From Hyphomicrobiales bacterium (GTDB lineage Bacteria; Pseudomonadota; Alphaproteobacteria; Rhizobiales; OSC116), in assembly GCA_013214985.1 (NCBI GenBank), contig JABSRY010000152.1, positions 1-6,253 on the forward strand: a stretch of 6,253 bases of DNA, written 5' to 3'. A program made the translations under genes and the position numbers. The notes under the pieces were generated by a model, which searched no databases, was not told where the DNA came from, and saw nothing but the letters and a program-made list of their open reading frames with translations. Each line of letters opens with the position of its first letter. Within the stretch, counting starts at the first letter, position 1. Shown here piece by piece: positions 1-6,253 of this stretch.

Positions 1-1281
1 CAAAATGGAAATTAACTCACCTGCATTTTCGCCCAAAATTGTTGCACCAACCACATGGCCTTTTGTGGTTACATAAAACTCGGCCTTGCCCATGGTTTTT
101 TCGGTTGCAATGGCGCGGTCATTGCCCTCATATTGGGCTGATAATATTTTAATAGTGCCATATCTTTGCTTCGCCTGATCGGCATTTAGGCCAACATGCG
201 CTAGCTCAGGGTCTGTATATATAACCCATGGTAAAAAGTCATAATTCACTTTAGTGGGCAGTCTAAACAATATTGACCGAATAACCAAGCCAGCATGATA
301 ATTTGCTACATGGGTAAATTGTGGGTTGAATGTTGCCCCTTTTATTTGCACAACATCACCAATTGCATAGACTTTTTTGGCGTCTGTTCTAAGCGAGTTA
401 TCCACTTTAACGCCCTTGCCATCATACTCGATATCGGTTTTATCTAAACCCAGTTTTGAAATATTGGCCGCGCGCCCCGTTGCCACCAATAAATGGCTTG
501 AGCTGATGTCTTCGAGTGCACCATCTGTATGCTTTACACTGACTATGATTTTGCCATTTTTTTCTGAAGTTTTCTCGACACTTACTTCGCTCAGAAGCCG
601 AACACCTTCAGCTTTAAGCTGATTGATAATAACGTCGGCAAAAGAATCATGATGGTTGCCCAAAATTTCAAAAGCATCAATTACGGTTACTTCGCAACCT
701 AGCCGAATGTGGGCTTGCGCCATTTCGAGGCCAATTGGCCCCGCGCCGATGATTGTAAGATGTGATGGCTTTTCGGGCAAATCAAAAATACTCTCATTGG
801 TTTGGTAATTGACGTCACTCAAACCTTCTATAGGCGGTATAAAAGCCGAAGAACCTGTTGATATAATAAAGCGTCTGGCTTTAATAACATAATCGGCCGC
901 ATGCACTGTTTCGTTATCAACAAATTCGCCAGCAGCTTTAATTACTTTTACCCCTAAACCTTCGAACCGCTCAACGCTATCGTGGGGCTCAATGGTGGCG
1001 ATTACATCGGCAACATGTTGTTTAACCGCCGAATAATTCACCTCAGCGGGCACATGGTTGGTGATATATTTTTGCGCTTTGTCATGCGAATAAATTGATT
1101 TTGCAGCAGATAATAGAGACTTAGATGGCACACAACCATAATTTAGGCAATCACCGCCCATTTTATCGCGTTCGATTAGCACAACATCCACGCCCATTTG
1201 CGCGGCGGCAGAGGCGACACTTAGCCCGCCTGAACCCGCACCTATTATACAAATATCTGGGTTTAAAATTATTTTGCTCAT
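1..1281 (-). CDS. Mercuric-reductase-like FAD/NAD(P)-dependent disulfide oxidoreductase (C-terminus cut by window edge)
   Basis: A 427-codon open frame reads from ATG at 1281 down to base 1 without a stop. It is a class I pyridine nucleotide-disulfide oxidoreductase, a flavoenzyme that moves electrons between NAD(P)H and a substrate through FAD and a redox-active cysteine pair. Visible motifs are the FAD-binding GAGSGG (residues 14-19), the redox centre GGDCLNYGCVPSK with C45 and C50, the NAD-binding GAGPIGLE (179-186), ATGR (267-270) and the second FAD motif AIGD (306-309). An Asp (202) ends the second NAD-domain strand, which suggests NADH rather than NADPH. The dimerisation domain starts near residue 340. 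The last few dozen residues, where the family usually has its His-Glu catalytic pair, lie outside the window. GGDC rather than GGTC, with no lipoyl-complex genes nearby, favours the MerA-like group over true dihydrolipoamide dehydrogenase. There is no N-terminal metal-binding domain. The substrate is unknown. It is probably co-transcribed with the membrane-protein gene 18 bp upstream. Confidence 0.93.
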   Translation of the reverse strand, partial: MSKIILNPDICIIGAGSGGLSVASAAAQMGVDVVLIERDKMGGDCLNYGCVPSKSLLSAAKSIYSHDKAQKYITNHVPAEVNYSAVKQHVADVIATIEPHDSVERFEGLGVKVIKAAGEFVDNETVHAADYVIKARRFIISTGSSAFIPPIEGLSDVNYQTNESIFDLPEKPSHLTIIGAGPIGLEMAQAHIRLGCEVTVIDAFEILGNHHDSFADVIINQLKAEGVRLLSEVSVEKTSEKNGKIIVSVKHTDGALEDISSSHLLVATGRAANISKLGLDKTDIEYDGKGVKVDNSLRTDAKKVYAIGDVVQIKGATFNPQFTHVANYHAGLVIRSILFRLPTKVNYDFLPWVIYTDPELAHVGLNADQAKQRYGTIKILSAQYEGNDRAIATEKTMGKAEFYVTTKGHVVGATILGENAGELISIL

Positions 1282-1283
1282 AA

Positions 1284-1290
1284 TTTCCTC
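1284..1290 (-). promoter_or_regulatory. Ribosome binding site of the oxidoreductase gene
   Basis: GAGGAAA on the minus strand sits two bases before the ATG at 1281, with the GAGG core six bases away. It lies inside the 18-bp gap after the TVP38-family gene. This supports both the chosen start codon and translation from a shared mRNA. Confidence 0.75.
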
Positions 1291-1299
1291 TATCTATAT

Positions 1300-2067
1300 T
1301 TAGGCTTGGTCAGCTGTTGATTTTTTCTTTAATTTTTTTAGTATAATTGGGATCAGCGCCACGGCGCCCAATGCCACTAAGCCACTAATAAGCTCTTGGC
1401 TAAATAATGAACCGACGCTTACATTAAACTCACATATATTATTGCTGTCATTTTTAAGAATACAATTTTGGTAAACTTCATTTTCGTTGCTCAATATAGA
1501 GCCAATACCCGCGCCTACAAATGAATATGCAAATGTTGCAGGCATAATGCCAACAAATGTTGTCCAGGCATAGGTCCAAAATCTTGCACCCAACAGTGCG
1601 GGGGCTAAGTTAACCACAAAAAATGGAAATATCGGCACTAAGCGTAAGAATAATAAGTAACTTGCCGCACCATCATTAAACTCTTTGGCAATTTTTTCCA
1701 TCCACTTGCCAGCTTTTTTTCTTAGTAGGTTGCCAATGCTGGTTTTAGCAATAGAAAACACGCCAATAGCGCCCAATGTTGCAGATACTATAATGATAAG
1801 ACCGCCAAAAAAACCACCAAATAACAAACCGCCTAATAGACTCAGTATGGATGCACCAGGGAGTGAAAATGAAACTGACACAATATATATCAGCATAAAA
1901 ATAAGCACAGAATAAACTAGGTTGTTTAAAACATAATTTTCTAGCTGAAGCTGATTTTCGGCAATGGCTTGAAAAGAAAAATAATTATGTATTCCCGTTG
2001 CCCATATTCCGCCAAAGATGATAATAAATATGCCGAGCGGTATAAATTTTCTAATGTTTATTTTCAT
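1300..2067 (-). CDS. TVP38/TMEM64 family (SNARE-associated/VTT domain) inner-membrane protein
   Basis: This is a 255-residue polytopic membrane protein of the DedA/TVP38 superfamily. Hydrophobic segments lie at about residues 8-24, 47-68, 72-104, 135-160, 165-190 and 225-244. The family signatures are visible: a Leu-Pro-Gly followed by a Gly-rich re-entrant stretch (69-89, with GGLLFGG) and the F-x-R-x-x-P-x-x-P motif at 140-148, followed by N153. A hydrophilic loop at about 193-222, before the last helix, holds the protein's only two cysteines (C202, C212). The C-terminus is Lys-rich. Relatives of the wider superfamily are linked to lipid or undecaprenyl-phosphate flipping and membrane homeostasis, but no function is assigned for this subgroup. 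TVP38 genes are often next to, or fused with, MerA-like oxidoreductases, and that is the arrangement here. The start at 2067 gives a typical positively charged N-terminus (MKINIRKF), although the upstream Shine-Dalgarno match is weak. Confidence 0.92.
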   Translation of the reverse strand: MKINIRKFIPLGIFIIIFGGIWATGIHNYFSFQAIAENQLQLENYVLNNLVYSVLIFMLIYIVSVSFSLPGASILSLLGGLLFGGFFGGLIIIVSATLGAIGVFSIAKTSIGNLLRKKAGKWMEKIAKEFNDGAASYLLFLRLVPIFPFFVVNLAPALLGARFWTYAWTTFVGIMPATFAYSFVGAGIGSILSNENEVYQNCILKNDSNNICEFNVSVGSLFSQELISGLVALGAVALIPIILKKLKKKSTADQA

Positions 2068-2166
2068 AATTTCACGTCTTGTTTGGATTTAATTTATTTG
2101 ATAAAATATAATATACAATTTTTACTGTATAGTTCACTTAACATTTTAACAAGTTTTCGTGATAAG

Positions 2167-2196
2167 ATTATGAACAATAACCCCTTGCATATTCAA
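2167..2196 (-). promoter_or_regulatory. Candidate promoter for the TVP38/oxidoreductase gene pair
   Basis: On the minus strand TTGAAT (2196-2191) and CATAAT (2172-2167) are separated by 18 bp. This would start transcription near 2160 and give a leader of about 90 bases. The region is AT-rich, so chance matches are expected. A weaker alternative (TTGTTA and TACAGT) lies closer to the gene. Confidence 0.33.
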
Positions 2197-2261
2197 ACCA
2201 GATTTAACCCATGCTTTATGTTAAAAGTTATGCCATTTTTCTACCAAAAACACTTATTCCA

Positions 2262-2289
2262 TTGACTTTAACAAAACATCCATTATAAA
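2262..2289 (+). promoter_or_regulatory. Sigma70-type promoter of the rpmH-rnpA genes
   Basis: TTGACT (2262-2267) and TATAAA (2284-2289) are 16 bp apart, each five of six matches to the -35 and -10 consensus. Transcription would begin near 2296, leaving a leader of about 65 bases before rpmH. A strong promoter fits a ribosomal-protein gene. It is the best promoter match in the window. Confidence 0.7.
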
Positions 2290-2315
2290 CCACTCAACTA
2301 TTTATTAATTTGTCT

Positions 2316-2352
2316 AATGAAGCTTTGCATCATTGGATTTCCAAATTTTGGA
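2316..2352 (+). promoter_or_regulatory. Possible alternative-hairpin leader overlapping the rpmH ribosome binding site
   Basis: Three short stems compete for the same bases. Stem A pairs 2316-2323 with 2327-2334 (AATGAAGC and GCATCATT, one A-A mismatch, 3-base loop). Stem B pairs TTGGA (2333-2337) with TCCAA (2340-2344). Stem C pairs the same TCCAA with a second TTGGA (2348-2352), which contains most of the GGAG Shine-Dalgarno at 2350-2353. B and C exclude each other, and A shares two bases with B. The stems are short and AT-rich, so regulation is inference only. I do not recognise it as a known leader family. Confidence 0.35.
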
Positions 2353-2360
2353 GAATTGAA

Positions 2361-2495
2361 ATGAAACGTACATATCAACCTAGCGTTTTAGTTCGCAAAC
2401 GTCGTCACGGTTTCCGTGCTCGTCAAGCAACTAATGGTGGTTTAAAAGTTCTTGCCCGTCGTCGTTCTAAAGGGCGTAAGCGTTTATCTGCATAG
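2361..2495 (+). CDS. rpmH: 50S ribosomal protein L34
   Basis: This gene encodes a 44-residue, very basic protein of the large ribosomal subunit, bound to 23S rRNA. The whole sequence is the L34 pattern: MKRTYQPS at the start, then RKRRHGFRAR, and a C-terminal run of Arg and Lys (ARRRSKGRKRLSA). Its length equals the usual bacterial L34. The open frame extends further upstream to 2310, but ATG at 2361 is the right start. It gives the canonical MKRTYQPS N-terminus and has a GGAG ribosome binding site at 2350-2353. rnpA follows after 48 bases, the near-universal rpmH-rnpA pairing. The promoter at 2262-2289 very likely drives both genes. Confidence 0.97.
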   Translation: MKRTYQPSVLVRKRRHGFRARQATNGGLKVLARRRSKGRKRLSA

Positions 2496-2543
2496 AATTT
2501 TTTGCTCAATAATGCGTCCGCAACATCACGAGTGATTGCAAAA

Positions 2544-2900
2544 ATGTATATATTGAAAAAAAGATCAGACTATTTAAAAGCCGCGAAGGGACTGAAATAT
2601 GTTTCTCGCGGTTTTGTTTTGCAAGCGCGTACGCATTTATCGTCTATCGATCAGCCTGTGCGGTTTGGTTTTACGGCATCTAAAAAAGTTGGCAATGCCG
2701 TGTACCGCAACCGTGCCAAACGCCGTTTGCGCGAATTGGCTAGAAATACAGCATCAAAAACTGCGCAATCTGGCTATGATTATGTGTTTATCGCCCGTAA
2801 AAATATATTTGATATGGCATTCTCTACCCTAGAAAATGACATTAATATAGCGATGCATAAAATCCACAAACCTAGAAAAAATACTAATCAACATAGTTAA
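2544..2900 (+). CDS. rnpA: Ribonuclease P protein component
   Basis: This is the protein subunit of RNase P, which binds the catalytic RNA and helps it cleave the 5' leader from precursor tRNAs in the cytoplasm. With the ATG at 2544 it has 118 residues, the usual size. Visible family features are the N-terminal LKKRSDYLKA (4-13), GFTASKKVGNAV (42-53) and the basic signature RNRAKRRLRE (55-64), which contains the RNR motif that contacts RNase P RNA. The C-terminal half (YDYVFIARKN) also fits. The frame is open back to a TTG at 2502 and includes a GTG at 2532. I chose 2544 because homologues begin just before the LKKR block. No strong Shine-Dalgarno precedes any of the candidates; the best is GAG at 2530-2532. 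The gene lies between rpmH and yidC, as is typical. Confidence 0.95.
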   Translation: MYILKKRSDYLKAAKGLKYVSRGFVLQARTHLSSIDQPVRFGFTASKKVGNAVYRNRAKRRLRELARNTASKTAQSGYDYVFIARKNIFDMAFSTLENDINIAMHKIHKPRKNTNQHS

Positions 2901-2926
2901 TTAGTAAAATATCATAAATAACCTTC

Positions 2927-2954
2927 TTGTCTTATTAAAATTACGACATATATA
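2927..2954 (+). promoter_or_regulatory. Candidate distal promoter for yidC
   Basis: TTGTCT (2927-2932) and TATATA (2949-2954) are 16 bp apart in the 177-bp gap between rnpA and yidC. Transcription would start near 2961, about 117 bases before yidC. The gap is long enough to hold its own promoter, but its AT-richness makes chance matches likely. Confidence 0.33.
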
Positions 2955-3001
2955 GGTAAGAATCATCTTTTTTAGCACTTTAGAGTTTAACAATCGGCTT
3001 T

Positions 3002-3029
3002 TTGTGGTTATAAGATGTTCTAATATTAT
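3002..3029 (+). promoter_or_regulatory. Candidate proximal promoter for yidC
   Basis: TTGTGG (3002-3007) and TATTAT (3024-3029) are separated by 16 bp. The start site would be near 3036, leaving a leader of about 42 bases. The -35 match is modest. This is an alternative or addition to the candidate at 2927-2954. Confidence 0.28.
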
Positions 3030-3077
3030 TAAAAGTTAGCAACTTTTTGACTATCTAATAAATTGTAGGAAATTAGA

Positions 3078-4892
3078 ATGGAAAATAAGAATTTAATTTT
3101 GGTGCTTGTCTTAAGCTTTGGCTTCTTATTTGGATGGCAATATTTAGTTCAAGGCCCCAAAGATGCAGCCGAACAAGCCAGAACAGCTGAAATTGCTAAA
3201 CAGGTATCTGTTGGTAAGACATCAGGCACTTCTTCTGCTCCCACTTCTAATAGTACTGATACTAACATCCCGCAAAGTAGTAGCACTGGCACGGCACCAA
3301 CGACAGAGATTACAACTAATGCATTGAGCATTTCGGATGAATTTAGTAAAAAATTGAGAATTGAAATTGCGTCTAAACGCATTAAGGGTAGCCTTTCTTT
3401 AAAAGGTGGCAGAGTTGATGACATTAGCTTGATCGATTATACGATCTCACTAGAAGATGATACGAACGTAACCATCTTTTCGCCATCAGGCAGCAAAGCA
3501 CCTTATTATGCCGATTTTGGCTGGGCACCTATTGGCAGTATAAAAGTACCTGACGCCAACAGCCTTTGGGCTGTGAAGTCGGGTAGAAAACTTACCGAAG
3601 CAACCCCTGTGACCTTAACATGGGACAATGAAGCTGGCCTTAGCTTTATCCGTGAGTTTTCTATTGATGAAAACTTTTTAATTAGCATTAAACAAACCGT
3701 TAAAAACTCAAGCGGTAACAATGTTAGTTTGCACCCATATGGTTTGATTTCGCGCCATGGTTTACCAAACACAACGGGCATTTATATCCTACATGAAGGC
3801 CCTGTTGGTGTATTGGGCGATGAAGGCCTACAAGAAATTGGCTATTCAGACCTTAGTGACGATGGTACGCAAGCCTTTACAGTTACTAAAGGCTGGTTAG
3901 GCTTTACCGATAAATATTTTGCTGCAACGCTTATTCCTACACAAGGCGAAGAATATACCGCTAGATTTTCAGCTTCGGGCATTCAAAAAACCAACTTCCA
4001 AACCGACTATCTGCTAATTGCGCATGATGTGGTTGCAGGCGGCGAAACAACCGTTACCAACCATTTATTTGTTGGTGCTAAAGAAGATTCAGTCATCACC
4101 GCTTACCGCGATGTAAATGGCTTCGAAAAATTTGACCTACTTATTGACTGGGGTATCTTCTACTTCATTACTAAGCCTCTATTCTGGCTGCTAAATATAT
4201 TTAACGGTTATATTGGTAACTTTGGTTTTGCCATTTTGGCCGTAACAGTTGTTGTTAAAGCTTTATTCTACCCACTTGCGAGCAAATCCTACGCTTCTAT
4301 GGGTAAAATGAAAAAACTACAACCCGAAATTGCTAAGTTAAAAGAGCGTTTTGCCGATGATAGAGTGCGCTTACAACAAGCCCAAATGGAATTGTTTAAA
4401 AAAGAAAAAGTAAACCCTTTAGCAGGTTGTTGGCCAATGTTGGTGCAAATTCCAGTATTCTTTGCGCTATATAAAGTTTTGTATATTGCCATCGAAATGC
4501 GCCAAGCACCGTTTTTTGGTTGGATTCAAGATTTATCGGCACCAGACCCAACATCGGTGTTTAACCTATTTGGTTTAATTCCACTTTCATTACCAGAATT
4601 TTTGCTTATCGGCGTATGGCCAATCCTTATGGGTATTACCCAATTTATACAAATGCGCTTAAACCCTGCGCCTACTGATAAAGTACAGGCAATGGTATTT
4701 GGTTGGATGCCTGTATTCTTTACCTTCCTACTTGCGTCATTCCCTGCAGGTATGGTGATTTATTGGACATGGTCAAACTTCTTGGGCATTCTTCAGCAAG
4801 CTTATATTATGAAGAAAAATAATGTAGAAATTGCATTATGGGATAACATTGTGGGTATCTTCAAAGGCAAAACTGCTGAAGAAACTAAATAA
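3078..4892 (+). CDS. yidC: Membrane protein insertase YidC
   Basis: This 604-residue protein is a YidC/Oxa1/Alb3 insertase of the inner membrane. It inserts and folds membrane proteins, alone or with SecYEG. An N-terminal membrane helix (about 5-24, with GWQYL) is followed by a Ser/Thr-rich linker (46-80), and then by the periplasmic beta-sandwich domain to about residue 345. The conserved insertase core follows: an amphipathic helix (about 354-376), the first core membrane helix (about 380-402), a charged cytoplasmic coiled-coil loop (SMGKMKKLQPEIAKLKERF and onward), then VNPLAGCWPM and QIPVFFALYKVL (457-468) and the remaining helices, ending in SNFLGILQQAYI. K394 occupies the place of the E. 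coli groove Arg366. Length is normal for a Gram-negative YidC. The start at 3078 is supported by AGGA at 3067-3070. No yidD lies between rnpA and yidC. engB follows after 40 bases. Confidence 0.97.
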   Translation: MENKNLILVLVLSFGFLFGWQYLVQGPKDAAEQARTAEIAKQVSVGKTSGTSSAPTSNSTDTNIPQSSSTGTAPTTEITTNALSISDEFSKKLRIEIASKRIKGSLSLKGGRVDDISLIDYTISLEDDTNVTIFSPSGSKAPYYADFGWAPIGSIKVPDANSLWAVKSGRKLTEATPVTLTWDNEAGLSFIREFSIDENFLISIKQTVKNSSGNNVSLHPYGLISRHGLPNTTGIYILHEGPVGVLGDEGLQEIGYSDLSDDGTQAFTVTKGWLGFTDKYFAATLIPTQGEEYTARFSASGIQKTNFQTDYLLIAHDVVAGGETTVTNHLFVGAKEDSVITAYRDVNGFEKFDLLIDWGIFYFITKPLFWLLNIFNGYIGNFGFAILAVTVVVKALFYPLASKSYASMGKMKKLQPEIAKLKERFADDRVRLQQAQMELFKKEKVNPLAGCWPMLVQIPVFFALYKVLYIAIEMRQAPFFGWIQDLSAPDPTSVFNLFGLIPLSLPEFLLIGVWPILMGITQFIQMRLNPAPTDKVQAMVFGWMPVFFTFLLASFPAGMVIYWTWSNFLGILQQAYIMKKNNVEIALWDNIVGIFKGKTAEETK

Positions 4893-4932
4893 GCTTAATA
4901 TTGCCAAGAAAATTACTTTATAAGGGGCTTAA

Positions 4933-5592
4933 ATGTCTTACGAAAATTTTAAACTAGGCCCCTTTGACAAATATGAAGAACCCGAGCTAGAAGCTGCTCG
5001 GGTGGCTTTTAAAGCCGATTGCGAGTTTGTAAAAGGCGTGGTTGATATGGAAGGCCTTCCCAACACAAGTATAACTGAAATTGCACTTGCTGGCCGCTCT
5101 AACGTGGGTAAATCTAGCTTAATTAACGCTCTAACCGATCGTAAAATTTTGGCTCGAACATCCAATACACCAGGCCGCACACGCGAGCTTAATTTTTTTA
5201 ACCTTAATAAACATTTACAAATGGTCGATATGCCAGGCTATGGCTACGCAAAAGCCAGTAAAACCGAAATTTATGCGTGGAATGCGCTAATCCGCGACTA
5301 TTTACGTGGCCGCGTACAATTAAAACGTGTTTTTATGCTAATTGATAGCAGACATGGGGTTAAATCTAACGATATTGAGATTATGAGAATGCTCGACTCA
5401 TCTGCTGTATCTTATCAAGTTGTGCTGACTAAACTCGATAAAGTACCCATGCCCGAGCAAGATAAATTATTTACCCAAACTCAAGATATATTATCTAAAC
5501 GTCGTGCTTGCCACCCATATATTATGGCAACATCCAGCGCTAAATCTTGGGGATTAGCCGAGTTACGTGCCGAAATGATGCGCCTAATTTAA
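4933..5592 (+). CDS. engB: Ribosome biogenesis GTP-binding protein EngB (YihA/YsxC)
   Basis: This is a 219-residue TrmE-Era-EngA-EngB-type GTPase that acts in late assembly of the large ribosomal subunit. All nucleotide-binding motifs are present: G1 GRSNVGKSS (54-62), the G2 region TPGRTRELNFF (79-89), G3 DMPGYG (99-104, the family's form of DxxG), G4 TKLDK (166-170) and G5 with TSSAKSWGL (200-208). The approximately 50-residue N-terminal extension before G1 is longer than in E. coli but common in Alphaproteobacteria. The ATG at 4933 is fixed by AAGGGG at 4922-4927, the best Shine-Dalgarno in the window. It lies 40 bases after yidC with no visible terminator between, so the two are probably co-transcribed. 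argB follows after 72 bases. Confidence 0.96.
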   Translation: MSYENFKLGPFDKYEEPELEAARVAFKADCEFVKGVVDMEGLPNTSITEIALAGRSNVGKSSLINALTDRKILARTSNTPGRTRELNFFNLNKHLQMVDMPGYGYAKASKTEIYAWNALIRDYLRGRVQLKRVFMLIDSRHGVKSNDIEIMRMLDSSAVSYQVVLTKLDKVPMPEQDKLFTQTQDILSKRRACHPYIMATSSAKSWGLAELRAEMMRLI

Positions 5593-5664
5593 AGCCTTTT
5601 TAACGCTTGTTAGTTATAAATTGTTTAAATTGAATTTTAAATTTTAGTAATATTGAGTGATATA

Positions 5665-6253
5665 ATGAGCAATACCAAACATGAACATTTTGAAATGGCG
5701 CATTTTTTATCCGAAGCCCTGCCCTATATGCAGCGTTATGATAATAAAACGGTCGTGGTAAAATATGGCGGGCATGCCATGGGTGACCCACTTTTGGCCA
5801 AACAATTTGCTCGAGATATTGTGTTGCTTAAACAAAGCGGTGTTAACCCCGTTGTTGTGCATGGCGGTGGCCCACAAATTGCCGAGATGCTAAAAAAGCT
5901 TAACATTAAAAGTGAGTTTAAAGGCGGGCTGCGCGTCACCACCGAAGAGACTATTGAAATTGTCGAAATGGTGTTAGCAGGCAATATTAACAAACAAATT
6001 GTGGCATCTATTAACGAAGCAGGTGGCTGCGCGGTTGGTGTGTGCGGCAAAGATGGCAATATGATTGTTGCAAAAAAACTTGCAAAAACTGAAATCGATC
6101 CAGATAGCAATATTGAAAAGGTACTTGATCTTGGTTTTGTTGGCGAAGTTGAACAAGTCAATACAGGTATTTTAGACACTTTTCTTGAAAGTAATATTAT
6201 CCCAGTTATTGCACCCATTGGTACATCGCTTGATGGGCATACTTATAATATTA
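5665..6253 (+). CDS. argB: Acetylglutamate kinase (C-terminus cut by window edge)
   Basis: The first 196 residues of ArgB are present. ArgB is the cytoplasmic kinase that phosphorylates N-acetyl-L-glutamate with ATP in the second step of arginine synthesis. Amino-acid-kinase motifs are clear: VVKYGGHAM (31-39) with catalytic Lys33, the glycine-rich VVVHGGGPQI (63-72), GGLRVT (87-92) with the substrate-binding Arg90, MVLAGNINKQ (102-111) and VCGKDG (126-131). The full enzyme is about 300 residues, so roughly a third is outside the window. ATG at 5665 gives the alphaproteobacterial type N-terminus, in which a short helical segment precedes the kinase fold. The upstream GAG at 5655-5657 is a weak ribosome binding site. 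Position after engB matches the alphaproteobacterial order. The 72-base gap shows no convincing terminator or promoter, so read-through from yidC-engB is likely but not proven. Confidence 0.96.
   Translation, partial: MSNTKHEHFEMAHFLSEALPYMQRYDNKTVVVKYGGHAMGDPLLAKQFARDIVLLKQSGVNPVVVHGGGPQIAEMLKKLNIKSEFKGGLRVTTEETIEIVEMVLAGNINKQIVASINEAGGCAVGVCGKDGNMIVAKKLAKTEIDPDSNIEKVLDLGFVGEVEQVNTGILDTFLESNIIPVIAPIGTSLDGHTYNI

Noticed and set aside
398..406. TTATCCACT, one mismatch from a DnaA box
   Set aside because: It is a single copy inside the oxidoreductase coding region. There is no cluster of boxes and no dnaA or AT-rich unwinding element beside it, so an origin is not supported.
1..1281. True mercuric reductase (merA) or dihydrolipoamide dehydrogenase (lpd)
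   Set aside because: No HMA domain and no other mer genes argue against merA. GGDC in the redox motif and the lack of 2-oxoacid dehydrogenase genes argue against lpd. The C-terminal residues that would help decide are outside the window.
1969..2265. 98-codon plus-strand open frame spanning the start of the TVP38-family gene and the intergenic region
   Set aside because: It begins antisense to the real gene, has no recognisable domain, and would run through the divergent promoter region.
5625..5640. CtrA-like TTAA-N-TTAA element in the engB-argB gap
   Set aside because: The spacing is 8 rather than the 7 bases of the CtrA site, and the surrounding sequence is almost pure A/T, so a chance match is likely.
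5593..5664. Possible terminator or hairpin between engB and argB
   Set aside because: Only A/T-rich imperfect palindromes and a 4-bp AAGC/GCTT stem are present. There is no GC-rich stem followed by a T run.
5661..5666. Perfect TATAAT just before argB
   Set aside because: It overlaps the ATG start codon of argB (5665-5667), and there is no -35 match at a suitable distance. A promoter here would make a transcript lacking the start.
5736..6218. Long minus-strand open frame opposite argB, and similar frames opposite yidC and engB
   Set aside because: These are antisense shadows of clear conserved genes. Their translations show no recognisable family and have no ribosome binding sites.

Overview
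The window looks like a chromosomal housekeeping locus of an AT-rich alphaproteobacterium. The main clue is gene order: rpmH, rnpA, yidC, engB and argB run in the same direction. That arrangement is typical of Alphaproteobacteria, where engB and argB follow yidC. The protein sequences agree, for example the YidC groove carries Lys where the E. coli protein has Arg. The genus cannot be told from the sequence, and the taxonomic call is inference.

Layout: positions 1-2067 hold two minus-strand genes. The upstream one (1300-2067) encodes a TVP38/TMEM64 (SNARE-associated/VTT) membrane protein. It is followed 18 bp later by a mercuric-reductase-like FAD/NAD disulfide oxidoreductase (1-1281), which is cut by the left edge. 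Positions 2068-2360 are a divergent intergenic region. It contains a good sigma70-type promoter (TTGACT, 16 bp, TATAAA) for the plus-strand genes, a weaker candidate for the minus-strand pair, and a short leader that could fold in alternative ways just before the rpmH start. Positions 2361-6253 carry rpmH (ribosomal protein L34), rnpA (RNase P protein), yidC (membrane insertase), engB (ribosome-assembly GTPase) and argB (acetylglutamate kinase, cut by the right edge).

The plus-strand genes share a growth-related theme. L34 and EngB belong to the large ribosomal subunit and its assembly, RnpA matures tRNA, and YidC inserts membrane proteins coming from ribosomes and SecYEG. ArgB is an arginine biosynthesis enzyme that travels with this cluster. 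The minus-strand pair is a recurrent partnership in bacteria, but its physiological role is not established.

I found no mobile element, CRISPR array, rRNA or tRNA gene, prophage or obviously new system. The points most worth checking are the possible SD-masking switch in the rpmH leader and the function of the TVP38/oxidoreductase pair.
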